A stretch of DNA of 64,000 nucleotides, from NCBI RefSeq assembly GCF_007741535.1, contig NZ_CP036525.1:4092001-4156000 (forward strand), given 5' to 3'. Positions within the stretch are counted from its first letter, which is position 1. Each line of letters begins with the position of its first letter. The stretch is from Rubripirellula lacrimiformis. Its GTDB lineage: Bacteria; Planctomycetota; Planctomycetia; Pirellulales; Pirellulaceae. The position numbers and the translations under genes were made by a program. Below are positions 48,501-55,596 of this stretch, in pieces. The notes beneath the pieces were generated by a model. The model was not told where the DNA came from. It did no database searches and saw nothing but the letters and a program-made list of their open reading frames with translations.

Positions 48501-50120
48501 GTCCACATTCAAAATCCCGCCGCCGCTGCCGCGGGTTCCCACCGCCATGTTGCCGCTGATCGTGGCACCGGAAACGTTCACGATGCCGCCGCTATTGAAG
48601 ATGGCTCCGCCACCGTTGTCGGCGTCGTCATTGCCCGCCGTATTGTTACTCAGCTGGGTGCCACCGCTGACCATCATGGTTCCCGATCCGTTCCACAGAC
48701 CGCCGCCTTCGTTGGCCGCTAGGTTGCCGCTGACCGTGCCGCCGGTGACCGTGGCATCGCCCGCGCCGGTGATGTGCAGCCCGCCACCGTTGCCCGGTGA
48801 CGCGACGATTCCCGCCACGTTGTCATCCAAGGTGACGTTCGTCAGCGTGTTGATGGTGCCCGCGGTCGCCTCGATTCCGCCGCCGGCTCGGTTGGCTTCG
48901 TTTTGACTGATCTCCGATGCCGTGACGACCAACGTTCCGCCCAGGTTCAGGATCGCGCCGCCACTGCCGGCCACACCATCGGCCGCGTTGTCTTGCATCG
49001 TTGCGTTGCTGATGTCGACCGAGCCGCCATTGTTGAAAACCGCCCCACCGCCATCGTCCGCTGCATCGCCGCTGGCCGTGTTGCCGGAAATGGTGGTGCC
49101 ATCGATCGTCATCGTGGCCGTGCTGTTCCACAATCCACCGCCCTCTTGGGCCGCGGTATTGTTGGTGATCAATCCGCCCGTGATGGTGACGCCGGCGTTG
49201 CCCGACAAGTGCATGCCGCCACCGTTGCCGGGGCGTGCGACCGCTGGGGAAACACCCGCGTTGTTGTTGCTGAGCGTCACGTCGGTCAGCGTGTTGGTCG
49301 AGTCCGTCGTGGATTCGATCCCACCACCGGCGCGATTGGCGACGTTGCTGTCGATCGTCGTGTTGGAAACCATCAGCGTGCCGCCGAAATTCATCAGCCC
49401 GCCACCGCTGCCCGCTGCTCCCGATGCCACATTCCCGCTGATCGTCGAATTTGTGATGGTGACCGATCCGCCATCGTTGAACAACGCACCGCCGCCCTCA
49501 GTGGCCGCGTCGCCATTGGCCTCGTTGCTGGTTAGCGTCACACCGTCCAGCACCAGGCTTTCCCCAGCCGCGACCAGGATCGCGCCACCGTTGTCCGCCA
49601 CACCGCCGGACAACGTGATTCCGCTGATCGATACACTGGTGCTGCCGGTACCGACCGAAAAGACTCGGCCGTTGCCGCCGCCATCCACCGTGATGTTTTC
49701 CCCGGCGCCTAACGAGATGTCCAGCGAATCGACAATGGATAGTTCGCTGCCAAGCGTGATCGTCATCGCCGACAATCCGGCTGCAAAGGTGATCGTATCA
49801 GTCGCTGCACCTTCGCCCGCGATCGCGTCGCCGACAGCCGAGTTCGTGTTGGCCGCTTCGATCGCCTCTCGCAAACTGACCAATCCGTCGACGGCCGTCG
49901 AATCATCCACCGTGTCAACGACATAGGCAGCCAACAACCGTCTGGCCTCTAACCCTTCGGCGTGCAGACGGCGCCGAGTTCGCTGCCGCATGCTGGACTT
50001 GCTTCGCCCGTGGGGTGGATTGCTGGACGTGGCTCCGGTGCATTCGGAAGTGCTCGATGATTCACGAGTGACGACAGAGTTCGCGAAAAGACGTGCGATA
50101 CGAGAAGGACGCTTGTTCAT
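42525..50120 (-). CDS. Giant secreted beta-helix protein with CHRD and dockerin domains
   Basis: 2531 residues from the ATG at 50120. The N-terminus ends in the planctomycete export/anchoring motif EGLEARRLLAAYV. A polymorphic right-handed beta-helix follows, built of about seven long repeats of 145-150 residues, each with GNGGGLHV and EGGGLWN landmarks (DNA near 49.1, 48.7, 48.1, 46.7, 46.3, 45.8 and 45.4 kb). A CHRD domain (about 47.95-47.2 kb; VAHIHGQFAG, FLDFLEGRPKYGPVLLNL) is inserted after the third repeat. Towards the C-terminus come a choice-of-anchor end of the helix (LSDNGGPTLTHALLAGSPAL), RTX-like Ca-binding repeats (LSGGAGDDILIGG), a beta-sandwich and a type I dockerin pair (DVTGDGQVTALDALRIINYL and DVNGDNAITALDALQVINRL). 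Likely a surface adhesin or cell-envelope protein. Confidence 0.9.
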   Translation of the reverse strand: MNKRPSRIARLFANSVVTRESSSTSECTGATSSNPPHGRSKSSMRQRTRRRLHAEGLEARRLLAAYVVDTVDDSTAVDGLVSLREAIEAANTNSAVGDAIAGEGAATDTITFAAGLSAMTITLGSELSIVDSLDISLGAGENITVDGGGNGRVFSVGTGSTSVSISGITLSGGVADNGGAILVAAGESLVLDGVTLTSNEANGDAATEGGGALFNDGGSVTITNSTISGNVASGAAGSGGGLMNFGGTLMVSNTTIDSNVANRAGGGIESTTDSTNTLTDVTLSNNNAGVSPAVARPGNGGGMHLSGNAGVTITGGLITNNTAAQEGGGLWNSTATMTIDGTTISGNTASGDAADDGGGAVFNNGGSVDISNATMQDNAADGVAGSGGAILNLGGTLVVTASEISQNEANRAGGGIEATAGTINTLTNVTLDDNVAGIVASPGNGGGLHITGAGDATVTGGTVSGNLAANEGGGLWNGSGTMMVSGGTQLSNNTAGNDDADNGGGAIFNSGGIVNVSGATISGNMAVGTRGSGGGILNVDGGSLTVSTTTISGNSADGILTGDGGGGILSIDGTVTISDSDILENTADGIAGSGGGILSRGGQLTITDTVIAGNLANRAGGGIELGSVLATLTDVTLGGTNPADGNSVAFGVPSPGNGGGLHVSADSAVTIVRGSVQNNTAIEGGGLWNSSTGQMTITGTTITQNIATRGGGIHNDAGSSTADQLYSLNFTPLNTSGVSGTGNVTVSSPTATTRTIRVVIHATGLEDLSGIPGAIHVAHIHGQFAGNADRPILEQGDGVFFDGTGGTGNAAPPTASVAPSLGEDDGRTVADGFLDFLEGRPKYGPVLLNLTSTQMRDAAPNGSNPPAGVPPLTHFLSLAGSSDIDPAALFPNGTDFTLDTTYTFDLTDPDEARQFANLSPLSLREIVLHGQSIDKAVSDAIDAATMGTAPGGVDLGNGMAFRVTAPVAVAEVQAVGGRLTITDATISGNEALENGGGILNEAGDVHLVDTDLMGNSSGADEPGEGGGAIFSGGTMSIAGGTIDQNTAIVGLGNGGGILNTGTLRVTGTAITANSAARAGGGIENSGTLELFSTTLGNNVTGINGGGLHVSDNGVVTIADGAVTGNTAGREGGGLWNNSSLMTVDGTTLSGNTASGDAADDGGGAIFNNGGTLMVRTVTIINNTADGASGSGGGIMNLGGTLLVDSSSITNNVANRAGGGIESTSGSSTSLTDVTLSANTAGPSGSAAPGSGGGLHVTGAGSVSITGTTVAGNVAASEGGGLWNGSARMTLSDVIISGNTASGDAFDQGGGGVFNSSGTVRIDDQTRIEGNVADGAAGSGGGILNDAGGTLIVADSIIRQNIANRAGGGIETGTNSTVVMTDVTLDQNQAGTAPATAAPGNGGGLHVSGSGDVTIIGGIVSDNQAASEGGGLWNGSGRMIVDGTTVSQNTASGNAADQGGGGLFNEAGELIVRGNSMIIQNVANGTSGSGGGILNNVGASLVIQNSEVSSNAASRAGGGIEDNAGSSTTITNSRLTNNTAASSPGNGGALHVTGAGNVSIVSTTVAGNTASNEGGGLWNSAVGIMSVSRSTLSGNEAIDGGGIFGDGAGGSLSVVNTTISDNTAMGKGGGMSVEGGALTLIGVTVAQNAAAVGGGINYETTSAIISNSILATNTATTNPNGAGALASGGNNLFGDPTGLIITGSTDPVDVDPLLGPLSDNGGPTLTHALLAGSPALDAGAMFGLTQDQRGVARPQGPAIDIGAFESSLAAPLNDGDIDANDSAPGSAGDSAADSFNVTFDAVSNVYVVTVNGNEVQRVAPGTVSVIRITGSSDNDTVTINDGSAASPGTPPQNFEILGFGGDDTVTINSLNSGNSVSIDGGDGNDTVNVGDAFADTAVAGTVMVSGGSQSGPNRRIRTGGLVSPNNPYDATSQYVESTPASSATGDTLNVHVRSASTSQKVSVDMVDQTITRSFIRLVSFEGFETIGLATGEGDDSIEVRTSAAGGNVLTVDGRGGDDVVSVLGTTGNDALLVQSIMTDATARTSTEVGNVEFLFIDGQAGNDVIINDAGGGSVGTSPISVLSGGAGDDILIGGNRTDAIFGGDGTDAILGGAGDDFLFTDHDPDGQRYSSSGELILTGSGSDRGVGIDGDVVVGQLTTETTDGGISISIFPQSDFPTASLADVDALIAESFSTLAGLGFDFPLIDGPATDLGEVDFQLLEGLSLSNRTTVQFALTARQAGTLTVETVVGSDTDGPIRFVLLDDQGRFLAVATPQAGNERLDIDVTAGQAVRIAIYGGNTDFDLRINNLVSGTMLPIVAGTAGDDVFELMTIGNTANFSVNGTTYSRQLPAGEQIEFLSSGGEDQLRLSASDGMARVLKQGNSVAAFGDQIAALVRGIPIVEVLVGDLRPLLQNPLDRFDVTGDGQVTALDALRIINYLDRSGIGPISDVIERIDQSILGFINGTSDIDVNGDNAITALDALQVINRLGVVGGPGSEQVEFVIDPGQTAIDTLFGSDDDEDDANADGENRLF

Positions 50121-50888
50121 GGTTCCGAGCTCAACAGGGTGTAGGTCTTGGTTTGTCTTCGAAGCGGATTCGAAGGAGGCACTGCAGTGACGTGTCGACA
50201 ACGATCTCGCACCGAATTGCTTCAGCAATAAGCGATCCGATCTCGCCGTCCACTCGTCTTGCGCACACCCACCCAATTTAGCGGTTTGGTCCCGCGCTGC
50301 GGGCATGCGATTCACTTCCCCCATCTAAAAAATCGCGAATTCGATCGACGTTCGGCGCCGACAATGACAACCAGGGACACCGCGACGATTTTGCCGGTCC
50401 GCCGCGGCGTGCCGATGATCAGCGAGCGGGCTTCATGGTCGCCAGGTGCCATCGCCGAACCGTCACCGCCACCACCTGTTCGGCTGACACTCCGCCCGCG
50501 CCCTCGGCAAGCGGGCCGAGAATGTGATCCCGAGTGTCTTGACTTTCGGACACCCAGTGCGGGTATCCTGAGGACGTGGGGACTAGAAACAGCGGTCCCT
50601 CGCGAGAAACCGCGCTGCGGCAAGCTTGCGTTGGCAGCATCTCCATGACCGGTTCGATCCGTCGATCGCACGTCTTGTCTTGCTGGAACACTGCCGCAAT
50701 CTCCACGACCGTATCCTGGGGACTCACCCATCGGCGCTGCATGGCCGGTTCCCGATCTTCGCGACCTATCAATTGCAGCGTCCGCCTTTCAACCAGCCTC
50801 CCCGACTTGCGAATTTTGCCCCTCGACCTCCAACCCTGTGCTCGGTTGACTCCTCAGCCGCCACCATCCTCCATTCGCAGAGACGCCC
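50121..50888. other. Long divergent intergenic region
   Basis: 768 bp between the giant beta-helix gene (minus) and rex (plus). Open frames on both strands are Arg/Ser/Pro-rich, have no ribosome-binding site and match nothing. No Rex operator of the TTGTGAA-N4-TTCACAA type was seen. Confidence 0.4.
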
Positions 50889-51620
50889 GTGGCCGATTCC
50901 CAGCCGTCCAGCGAAAGTGATCCCCACGCTCCGGTGGATGGCGAATCCACCCCGGCGGCGGGACCGCTTGGAAAGAAGTCCGAATTGCCTCTCGGGCTGC
51001 CTCAGCCGGCCGTGGGGCGACTGAGTCTTTATTTTCGTGAACTGCATCGGTTGATCGAGACCGGCGTGACCAGCGTCAACAGCCGCCAGCTGGGGAGACT
51101 GGTGGATGTTTCCCCGGCCGTGGTCCGCCGCGACCTCAGTGCACTGGGGACGATCGGCCGCCGGGGCGTCGGATACGACGTGCAGCGGTTGGTGGACCGG
51201 ATCGGCGTCGTGCTGGGTTCGGGGACCGAGTGGAATGTGGTGTTGATCGGCGTCGGTTCGCTCGGCGACGCGCTGCTCCGCTATCGGGGGTTCCAGCGTC
51301 TGGGATTCCAGCTCAGCGGGGCGTTCGACAACTCCCCACGCCGGATCGGTACCACGATCGCGGGGGTCACCGTCCTGGATGCCGCGGTGATGGACGACTT
51401 TCTGGTCCAAAAACCGGCTCAATTGGCGATTTTGGCGGTCCCGGCCGACGTCGCCGGGGACATCGCCGATCGGCTGGTCCGCGGGGGCGTCAGCGGAATT
51501 TTAAATTTTGCGCCGACAACAATTAAGTTGCCGCCGCGGGTAGCGATCGTGAATGTGGACCTAGCCAGCGAGCTGCAGAGACTAGTTTTTGCGGTGCAAA
51601 GTAACAAATCGCCGCCATAA
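50889..51620 (+). CDS. rex: Redox-sensing transcriptional repressor Rex
   Basis: 243 residues from a GTG at 50889. After a low-complexity leader of about 35 residues, longer than usual, comes the Rex winged helix (PAVGRLSLYFRELHRLIETG, SVNSRQLGRLVDVSPAVVRR, DLSALGTIGRRGVGYDV). The NADH-binding Rossmann domain follows (VVLIGVGSLGDALLRY, FDNSPRRIGTTIAGV, AILAVPADVAGDIADRLV, GILNFAPTTIKLPP). Rex represses fermentative and respiratory genes until a raised NADH/NAD ratio releases it. A start further downstream, just before LPLGLPQPAV, would give the usual length but has no obvious start codon. Confidence 0.92.
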   Translation: MADSQPSSESDPHAPVDGESTPAAGPLGKKSELPLGLPQPAVGRLSLYFRELHRLIETGVTSVNSRQLGRLVDVSPAVVRRDLSALGTIGRRGVGYDVQRLVDRIGVVLGSGTEWNVVLIGVGSLGDALLRYRGFQRLGFQLSGAFDNSPRRIGTTIAGVTVLDAAVMDDFLVQKPAQLAILAVPADVAGDIADRLVRGGVSGILNFAPTTIKLPPRVAIVNVDLASELQRLVFAVQSNKSPP

Positions 51621-51746
51621 TCGGCCGAAACAGGTAAAGTATCCCACGCAAACGGACGAAGTAAATCGAACCGAAAAGAACTTCTCCATGTCCTCTTTGG
51701 CGTCCGGCAAAGTCGTGCTAAACTTCGCCCAAGACAACCCAACAAC

Positions 51747-51818
51747 TACCCCGTGGTGTAATTGGCAACACAGCTGGTTTTGGTCCAGCCATTCTAGGTT
51801 CAAGTCCTAGCGGGGTAG
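51747..51818 (+). tRNA. tRNA-Gln (anticodon UUG)
   Basis: A full cloverleaf is readable. Acceptor TACCCCG pairs with CGGGGTA and the discriminator is G. The D-arm is GTGT...ACAC. The anticodon stem GCTGG/CCAGC has loop TTTTGGT (anticodon TTG). The T-arm CTAGG/CCTAG has loop TTCAAGT. CCA is not encoded. It lies 126 bp after rex and is followed 8 bp later by a strong terminator. Confidence 0.95.
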
Positions 51819-51826
51819 CTTCGAAA

Positions 51827-51853
51827 AAAGCCCGGTTTTACCGGGCTTTTTTT
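51827..51853 (+). terminator. Rho-independent terminator after tRNA-Gln
   Basis: Hairpin AAAGCCCGG - TTTTA - CCGGGCTTT followed by further T residues, 8 bp after the tRNA. The A-run on the 5-prime side makes it potentially bidirectional. Confidence 0.92.
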
Positions 51854-52673
51854 GTGTCTGTACGGTTTGACCTTCTCGCCTTTCTCGGCCCGGGTCACCC
51901 GCCGGGTCACCCGTTCGAAGTCTTGCGGGGGCCCACCCCCCAGACAAGCAGTCTGGGACGCGTTCAATGAAAACCCATCAAAACGCCATAGCGATCGGCG
52001 GGCACCGGTCGCTGAGGGGGGGACTTGGCTGCTCGTATTTGGCGTGGCCCGTCCGGCGGTGGAAAGAAGCACCCTGGTCCGGCGCAGGCTCTCCCACCAT
52101 CGCTCGCCAGGCGCACAGCACCAGACGCGTTTCTGCGGTTGGTGCAGCAGCGGTTGGCTAGACACCCTTCATGCCAAAAGTGCGTCGACTACGAATGATT
52201 CGACACCACAGACAAATCCAAACCGAGTTTCGCCATGCAGGTGGTGGGATTCCACGGCAGCTAACCCACTGCCCGCTCAACAATTGCGGCATCGCAAGCC
52301 TGCTCGATCGCATCGACGAAGCGCGACCGCTGCTGTTTCACTTCAATCCGCTTCGACAAAAAGCGGATGCGGAAAACTTACTTCGAGTGGGCGCCAACGC
52401 TTGGGCCGCGTCGGGATCATCTCCAGTGCTACGAGTTGGTTTCGACGACGAGCCGGAAATTCCTAGATCCATCGTCATCCGTGGAACCCGAGCGGACAAC
52501 TGGATCTGGCAGAAGGAAGCGATTGTCAACCTAGCATTGAAGGATCCCGACGCCAGCAAGCGATGCGTTGCGCGGATCGACCAAGATATGGCGATCGAAA
52601 CCCGACTGGATGGAACGATCGCTCGCGATGATTGATGCCTGCTATCCCCATCGTTCATTCCGTTTTGGATAGT
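51854..52673. other. Gene-poor region downstream of tRNA-Gln, possible glycosyltransferase remnant
   Basis: No confident gene in about 820 bp. A plus-strand frame at 52171-52635 (154 codons) has a C-terminal stretch, ADNWIWQKEAIVNLALKD followed by ARIDQD, that resembles the W-x-K-E-x-x-x-N ... D-x-D pattern of some glycosyltransferase-like domains. The first half reads as non-coding and the frame ends shortly after the D-x-D-like motif. If real, it is a fragment of a decayed gene. No integrase was recognised next to the tRNA. Confidence 0.35.
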
Positions 52674-53420
52674 TTATAGTTGATTTATCTTGTCTACGGT
52701 GGACTGCAAATACTTCTTGTCGTAGTTGCTGAGTCGGTCGATCCGCAACTTGACGCGATCACCATCCAGCTTTTCAAGGACAACGCTCGGTACCTTCAGC
52801 TCAAGGTACTTCGCCACGGTCGAGTGTTTTCCTGTCGAATCGATCCAAGTACGAAAGTCGATTGCATCGTCCACTGGTTCGATTCGAACTATCTCGTCTT
52901 TCGAGACTCGAATATGGTTTTGTCGGGGTGTGAACAGTCGCCATGACACGCCAGCTTCGGTGAACGATACCGCTTCGTATGGGTCGCGTTCGAGATGGTG
53001 AAAATTGAAGTGTGGCCGGAGGACTGCGTTCGCGTCTCGAACGTTCTGTCCGGATTCTTTTTCGCGTCGTTCTGTGAGCGAGCGCCTAGCGTTCGTGTAA
53101 TAGCTGAGTCGAGGAGACCGTCTGGCTGTGCTCCTGGCAGACGTTCGCGCTGACGCGTAGGGAACCTGAAAGCTTGACGCTGAAGAGCTGTAAGTTGGTA
53201 CGGCACTGCCTCCTGAGCTTCGGTGGAAGTGATAGCCACCGGTCTTGCTATTGCGATGTCCACCACTGGAGTCTAGTCCTCCCGAATGCCCAAATGCATG
53301 ACTGCAACAAGCCAGGGATATCAGTGCCCAATAGCAGCTCCGATAACATAGCCCACCGACAGAATGAGGGCTGCGAGGATGATTGCCATCGCGATGTTGT
53401 TGTCCTTGATGAGTTGCCAT
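52674..53420 (-). CDS. YHYH-domain protein with C-terminal SHD1 domain, start uncertain
   Basis: Up to 248 residues from the ATG at 53420. Residues 31-44 look like the end of a signal peptide (WALISLACCSHAFG), directly followed by a YHYH motif (HSGGLDSSGGHRNSKTGGYH, 45-64). A Ser/Arg-rich linker follows, then an SHD1-like domain (about 188-242; FRTWIDSTGKHSTVAKYLEL, VVLEKLDGDRVKLRIDRLS). The frame overlaps the end of the upstream DUF350 gene by 100 bp. A CTG codon at 53324 sits exactly on the DUF350 stop (CTGA) and could be a coupled non-canonical start, but would shorten the signal peptide. A sequencing or genuine frameshift near here is also possible. Confidence 0.7.
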   Translation of the reverse strand: MATHQGQQHRDGNHPRSPHSVGGLCYRSCYWALISLACCSHAFGHSGGLDSSGGHRNSKTGGYHFHRSSGGSAVPTYSSSASSFQVPYASARTSARSTARRSPRLSYYTNARRSLTERREKESGQNVRDANAVLRPHFNFHHLERDPYEAVSFTEAGVSWRLFTPRQNHIRVSKDEIVRIEPVDDAIDFRTWIDSTGKHSTVAKYLELKVPSVVLEKLDGDRVKLRIDRLSNYDKKYLQSTVDKINQL

Positions 53421-53545
53421 TCATCCACCTTCGTAGTCGAGAGATCGAACATTTTCACCGCGATAATGATCCCAAGCCCCATGGAGATTGATCCGGTAAT
53501 TGCCCATCCAAACGTGATAAGATAGGCCTCGAAAATTTCCGCCAT
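53321..53545 (-). CDS. DUF350 small membrane protein
   Basis: 74 residues with two membrane helices (TFGWAITGSISMGLGIIIAVKMF and IAMAIILAALILSVGYVIGAAIG) around the family core DEWQLIKDNNIAMAIILAA. DUF350 proteins are short inner-membrane proteins of unknown function. The start is well supported by AAGGA 10 nt upstream of the ATG at 53545. The 3-prime end overlaps the YHYH-SHD1 frame, suggesting coupled expression. Confidence 0.85.
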   Translation of the reverse strand: MAEIFEAYLITFGWAITGSISMGLGIIIAVKMFDLSTTKVDEWQLIKDNNIAMAIILAALILSVGYVIGAAIGH

Positions 53546-54308
53546 CGATTAGGTTCCTTGTGCTCGACACTGCGATCGCAACGGGACGAGCCGAAATTTT
53601 GGCCATTCAAGTCCCTGCGATTCACGACTATAGAATAGCCTTCCCCCGAATGTCACGGGGGCACCGCCCCCCCCAAAGTCCAGCGTTGGCGAGTGTTGCT
53701 TTTCGCTACTAAAGGAGGTTCAAAATGACAAAACTGACCGACCGGTAGCCCCGTCGGTGACAGGCGGTAGGAAAGTCACGTGTCGGGCGAGGTTTTTCGC
53801 ACTGCGCTTGCGGGGGTCTGCCACACAACGTGACCGCCGCTTCCGATTCGGATTGAAACGAAGACGCCACCTAACACGATCGCGATCAAACTCATTCCGC
53901 AAACTTGCCATCGCTTCACGTTCGATGAACTACCCCAGGAATACGCGACGGCAGGTGTCGAATGAACGATGCTTTTCGGCAGAAATCCTATCTTGGTGAA
54001 TCATTGCGTCCTGGTGTGGAGGTTCGCTAAAAGTGCCGCTGACGGCGTCGTCGCAGATCGTAAACCTGTTCTGGAAGTTCAGCAGATCAACCAGACCGCA
54101 ACGGTTTAGCGCTTGTTCGCGATGAAGGAACGGGCGTTCTGAAAGGCTGCGGCCGAAGTTGAGCAATCAAAGTGACCGACTAGAATCGGAGACTACAACA
54201 TTGCTACTGCATCCAGCGTTGTCGGGAAAACGACAAGCATCCACCCCCCTAGCACATGTCGCGTTAGCGACGTTTGGTGCAAGATCGAATGAGCGTTAAA
54301 GGAAATTC
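53546..54308. other. Gene-less region with an orphan translation start
   Basis: 763 bp with no recognisable protein. The open frames on both strands are short and Arg-rich. The one clear signal is a near-perfect Shine-Dalgarno followed by a 7-codon frame and a hairpin at 53711-53764 (separate entry). Confidence 0.4.
53711..53764 (+). promoter_or_regulatory. Strong Shine-Dalgarno, 7-codon ORF and hairpin
   Basis: AAAGGAGGT at 53711-53719 stands 5 nt before ATG (53725), which opens the frame M-T-K-L-T-D-R and stops at 53748. Bases TGACCGAC...GTCGGTGA form a stem spanning the stop codon (about 53735-53760). This could be a leader peptide/attenuator-like element, the stump of a decayed gene, or part of a dispersed repeat. 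Confidence 0.4.
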
Positions 54309-55223
54309 ATGAGACTTCTGCTCGCATTAGGTCTGCTAATTTCGGCCACCGCTGGTGCCGCCGATCTGCCGCCACTCGTCTTCAAGGCGAGTAGTCCGAC
54401 AATCGAACCAGCGCGCCGTACGTGGACGGATAGCTCAGGGACACGAGCAATCGTTGCCTCGTTGATCAGAGCGGAAAAGGGCAAGCTGCTGCTGGAGCGG
54501 GTTGATGGCAATCGGTTCATCACAAACCCCGACCACTTGAGCGTCGCTGACCGGGCCTTTGCCGTCCACGCCACTGCACCAAGAGTGAACCAATCAGCGA
54601 ATATCGCAATCGGTTTCGTGACGTCGATCATGGATGGCGACACCATCCAGTTGCGGACCATCGCGGAAGAAAACATCACAATTCGGCTGGATGGGATCGA
54701 TGCGCCAGAGCAAGGTCAGGATTTCGGTAATGTTGCCAAAGACTTCCTGGGTAGTCGCATTCATGAAAAAGTGGTCCGCGTCGAACTCCGCGAAAGGGAC
54801 CGCTACAATAGGAACCTTGCGGATGTGTATCTCGGGGACACTTGGCTGAACCTGGAGTTGGCACGAAACGGACTCGCCTGGCACTACAAAAAGTACAACG
54901 AAGATCAAAGGTTTGCGGACGCGGAGAGTGAGTCGAAGGCTGCACGCCGTGGCCTTTGGTCGCGAAACGACCTGGTGCCACCCTGGGACTTTCGGAACGG
55001 TGTGACAGCGGCGCCGAAGCGGCCTGCGATGGCGAACATCGAGCAGGCGATCCCTGCACCATCCATCCGCACGACAGATACCACGGTGTACATCACCGAC
55101 ACCGGCACGAAGTACCACCGCCAATCATGCCGGTATTGCAGGAAGTCTTCGTCTCCGATCCCGCTCAGTCGCGCGATCAGCGCTTACGATGCCTGCAAGG
55201 TTTGCAAGCCACCGAGCAAGTGA
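54309..55223 (+). CDS. Secreted thermonuclease (SNase) with N-terminal SHD1 domain
   Basis: 304 residues. The signal peptide ends about residue 18 (LLLALGLLISATAGAA). SHD1-like domain 36-86 (RRTWTDSSGTRAIVASLIRA, LLLERVDGNRFI). Staphylococcal-nuclease domain about 98-217 with all expected catalytic residues: D111, R126, D131, E134 and R168 (counterparts of D21, R35, D40, E43, R87). The C-terminal about 45 residues carry a Cys/His motif (YHRQSCRYCRKS ... ACKVCKPP) found on many exported SNases. The start has AAAGGAA 5 nt upstream. It should hydrolyse DNA or RNA outside the cytoplasm. SHD1 is shared with the nearby YHYH protein. Confidence 0.9.
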   Translation: MRLLLALGLLISATAGAADLPPLVFKASSPTIEPARRTWTDSSGTRAIVASLIRAEKGKLLLERVDGNRFITNPDHLSVADRAFAVHATAPRVNQSANIAIGFVTSIMDGDTIQLRTIAEENITIRLDGIDAPEQGQDFGNVAKDFLGSRIHEKVVRVELRERDRYNRNLADVYLGDTWLNLELARNGLAWHYKKYNEDQRFADAESESKAARRGLWSRNDLVPPWDFRNGVTAAPKRPAMANIEQAIPAPSIRTTDTTVYITDTGTKYHRQSCRYCRKSSSPIPLSRAISAYDACKVCKPPSK

Positions 55224-55596
55224 TTTGGGATACAACGTCCAGGTAAAGCGAAACGAGCACTGGCTGCAATTCGAGAACAGGTTTGAAAATGAAGCGTGCT
55301 TGGAGTCTTGGCGTTGGCTTTTCGGCTCAACTCGGCAGCCTCCTGATCGATCAGGGATTTATTGTCCTCCGCATCTCTCAACATTCGTGCCATCGGTGCT
55401 GGCTGGCCGGAACGAGGTCAGATTTTTCAAACTTTCTCAGTCGATCCGTCTACCTCTCGTTTTCGGTCGTGAGATTTGCAGGCTTCCTTTACGAGCGCCG
55501 GGCCTCGCGATGCGAAAGGCTGGCTGCTCGGTCCGCGCGTGGCGGCCGTGATTCTCTGGCCTGCGTGTGGGCAGCCTTACTGTACTGTGATTGTTG
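55224..55596. other. Intergenic region
   Basis: 373 bp after the nuclease gene. Open frames are Cys/Arg/Ser-rich and unsupported; no RNA or terminator structure was recognised. Confidence 0.35.

Noticed and set aside
48922-49926. 334-codon plus-strand frame
   Set aside because: Same antisense shadow of the beta-helix repeats.
50312-50731. Open frames upstream of rex
   Set aside because: Arg/Ser/Gly-rich translations on both strands with no start signal; consistent with high-GC non-coding DNA.
51800-52165. Integrase-like frame next to tRNA-Gln
   Set aside because: The only suggestive part is a basic stretch (VTRRVTRAEKGEKVKPYR); no catalytic R-H-R-Y residues are present.
53930-54166. 78-codon minus-strand frame that might be a transposase remnant
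   Set aside because: No DDE or HUH motif, no terminal inverted repeats and no target duplication seen.
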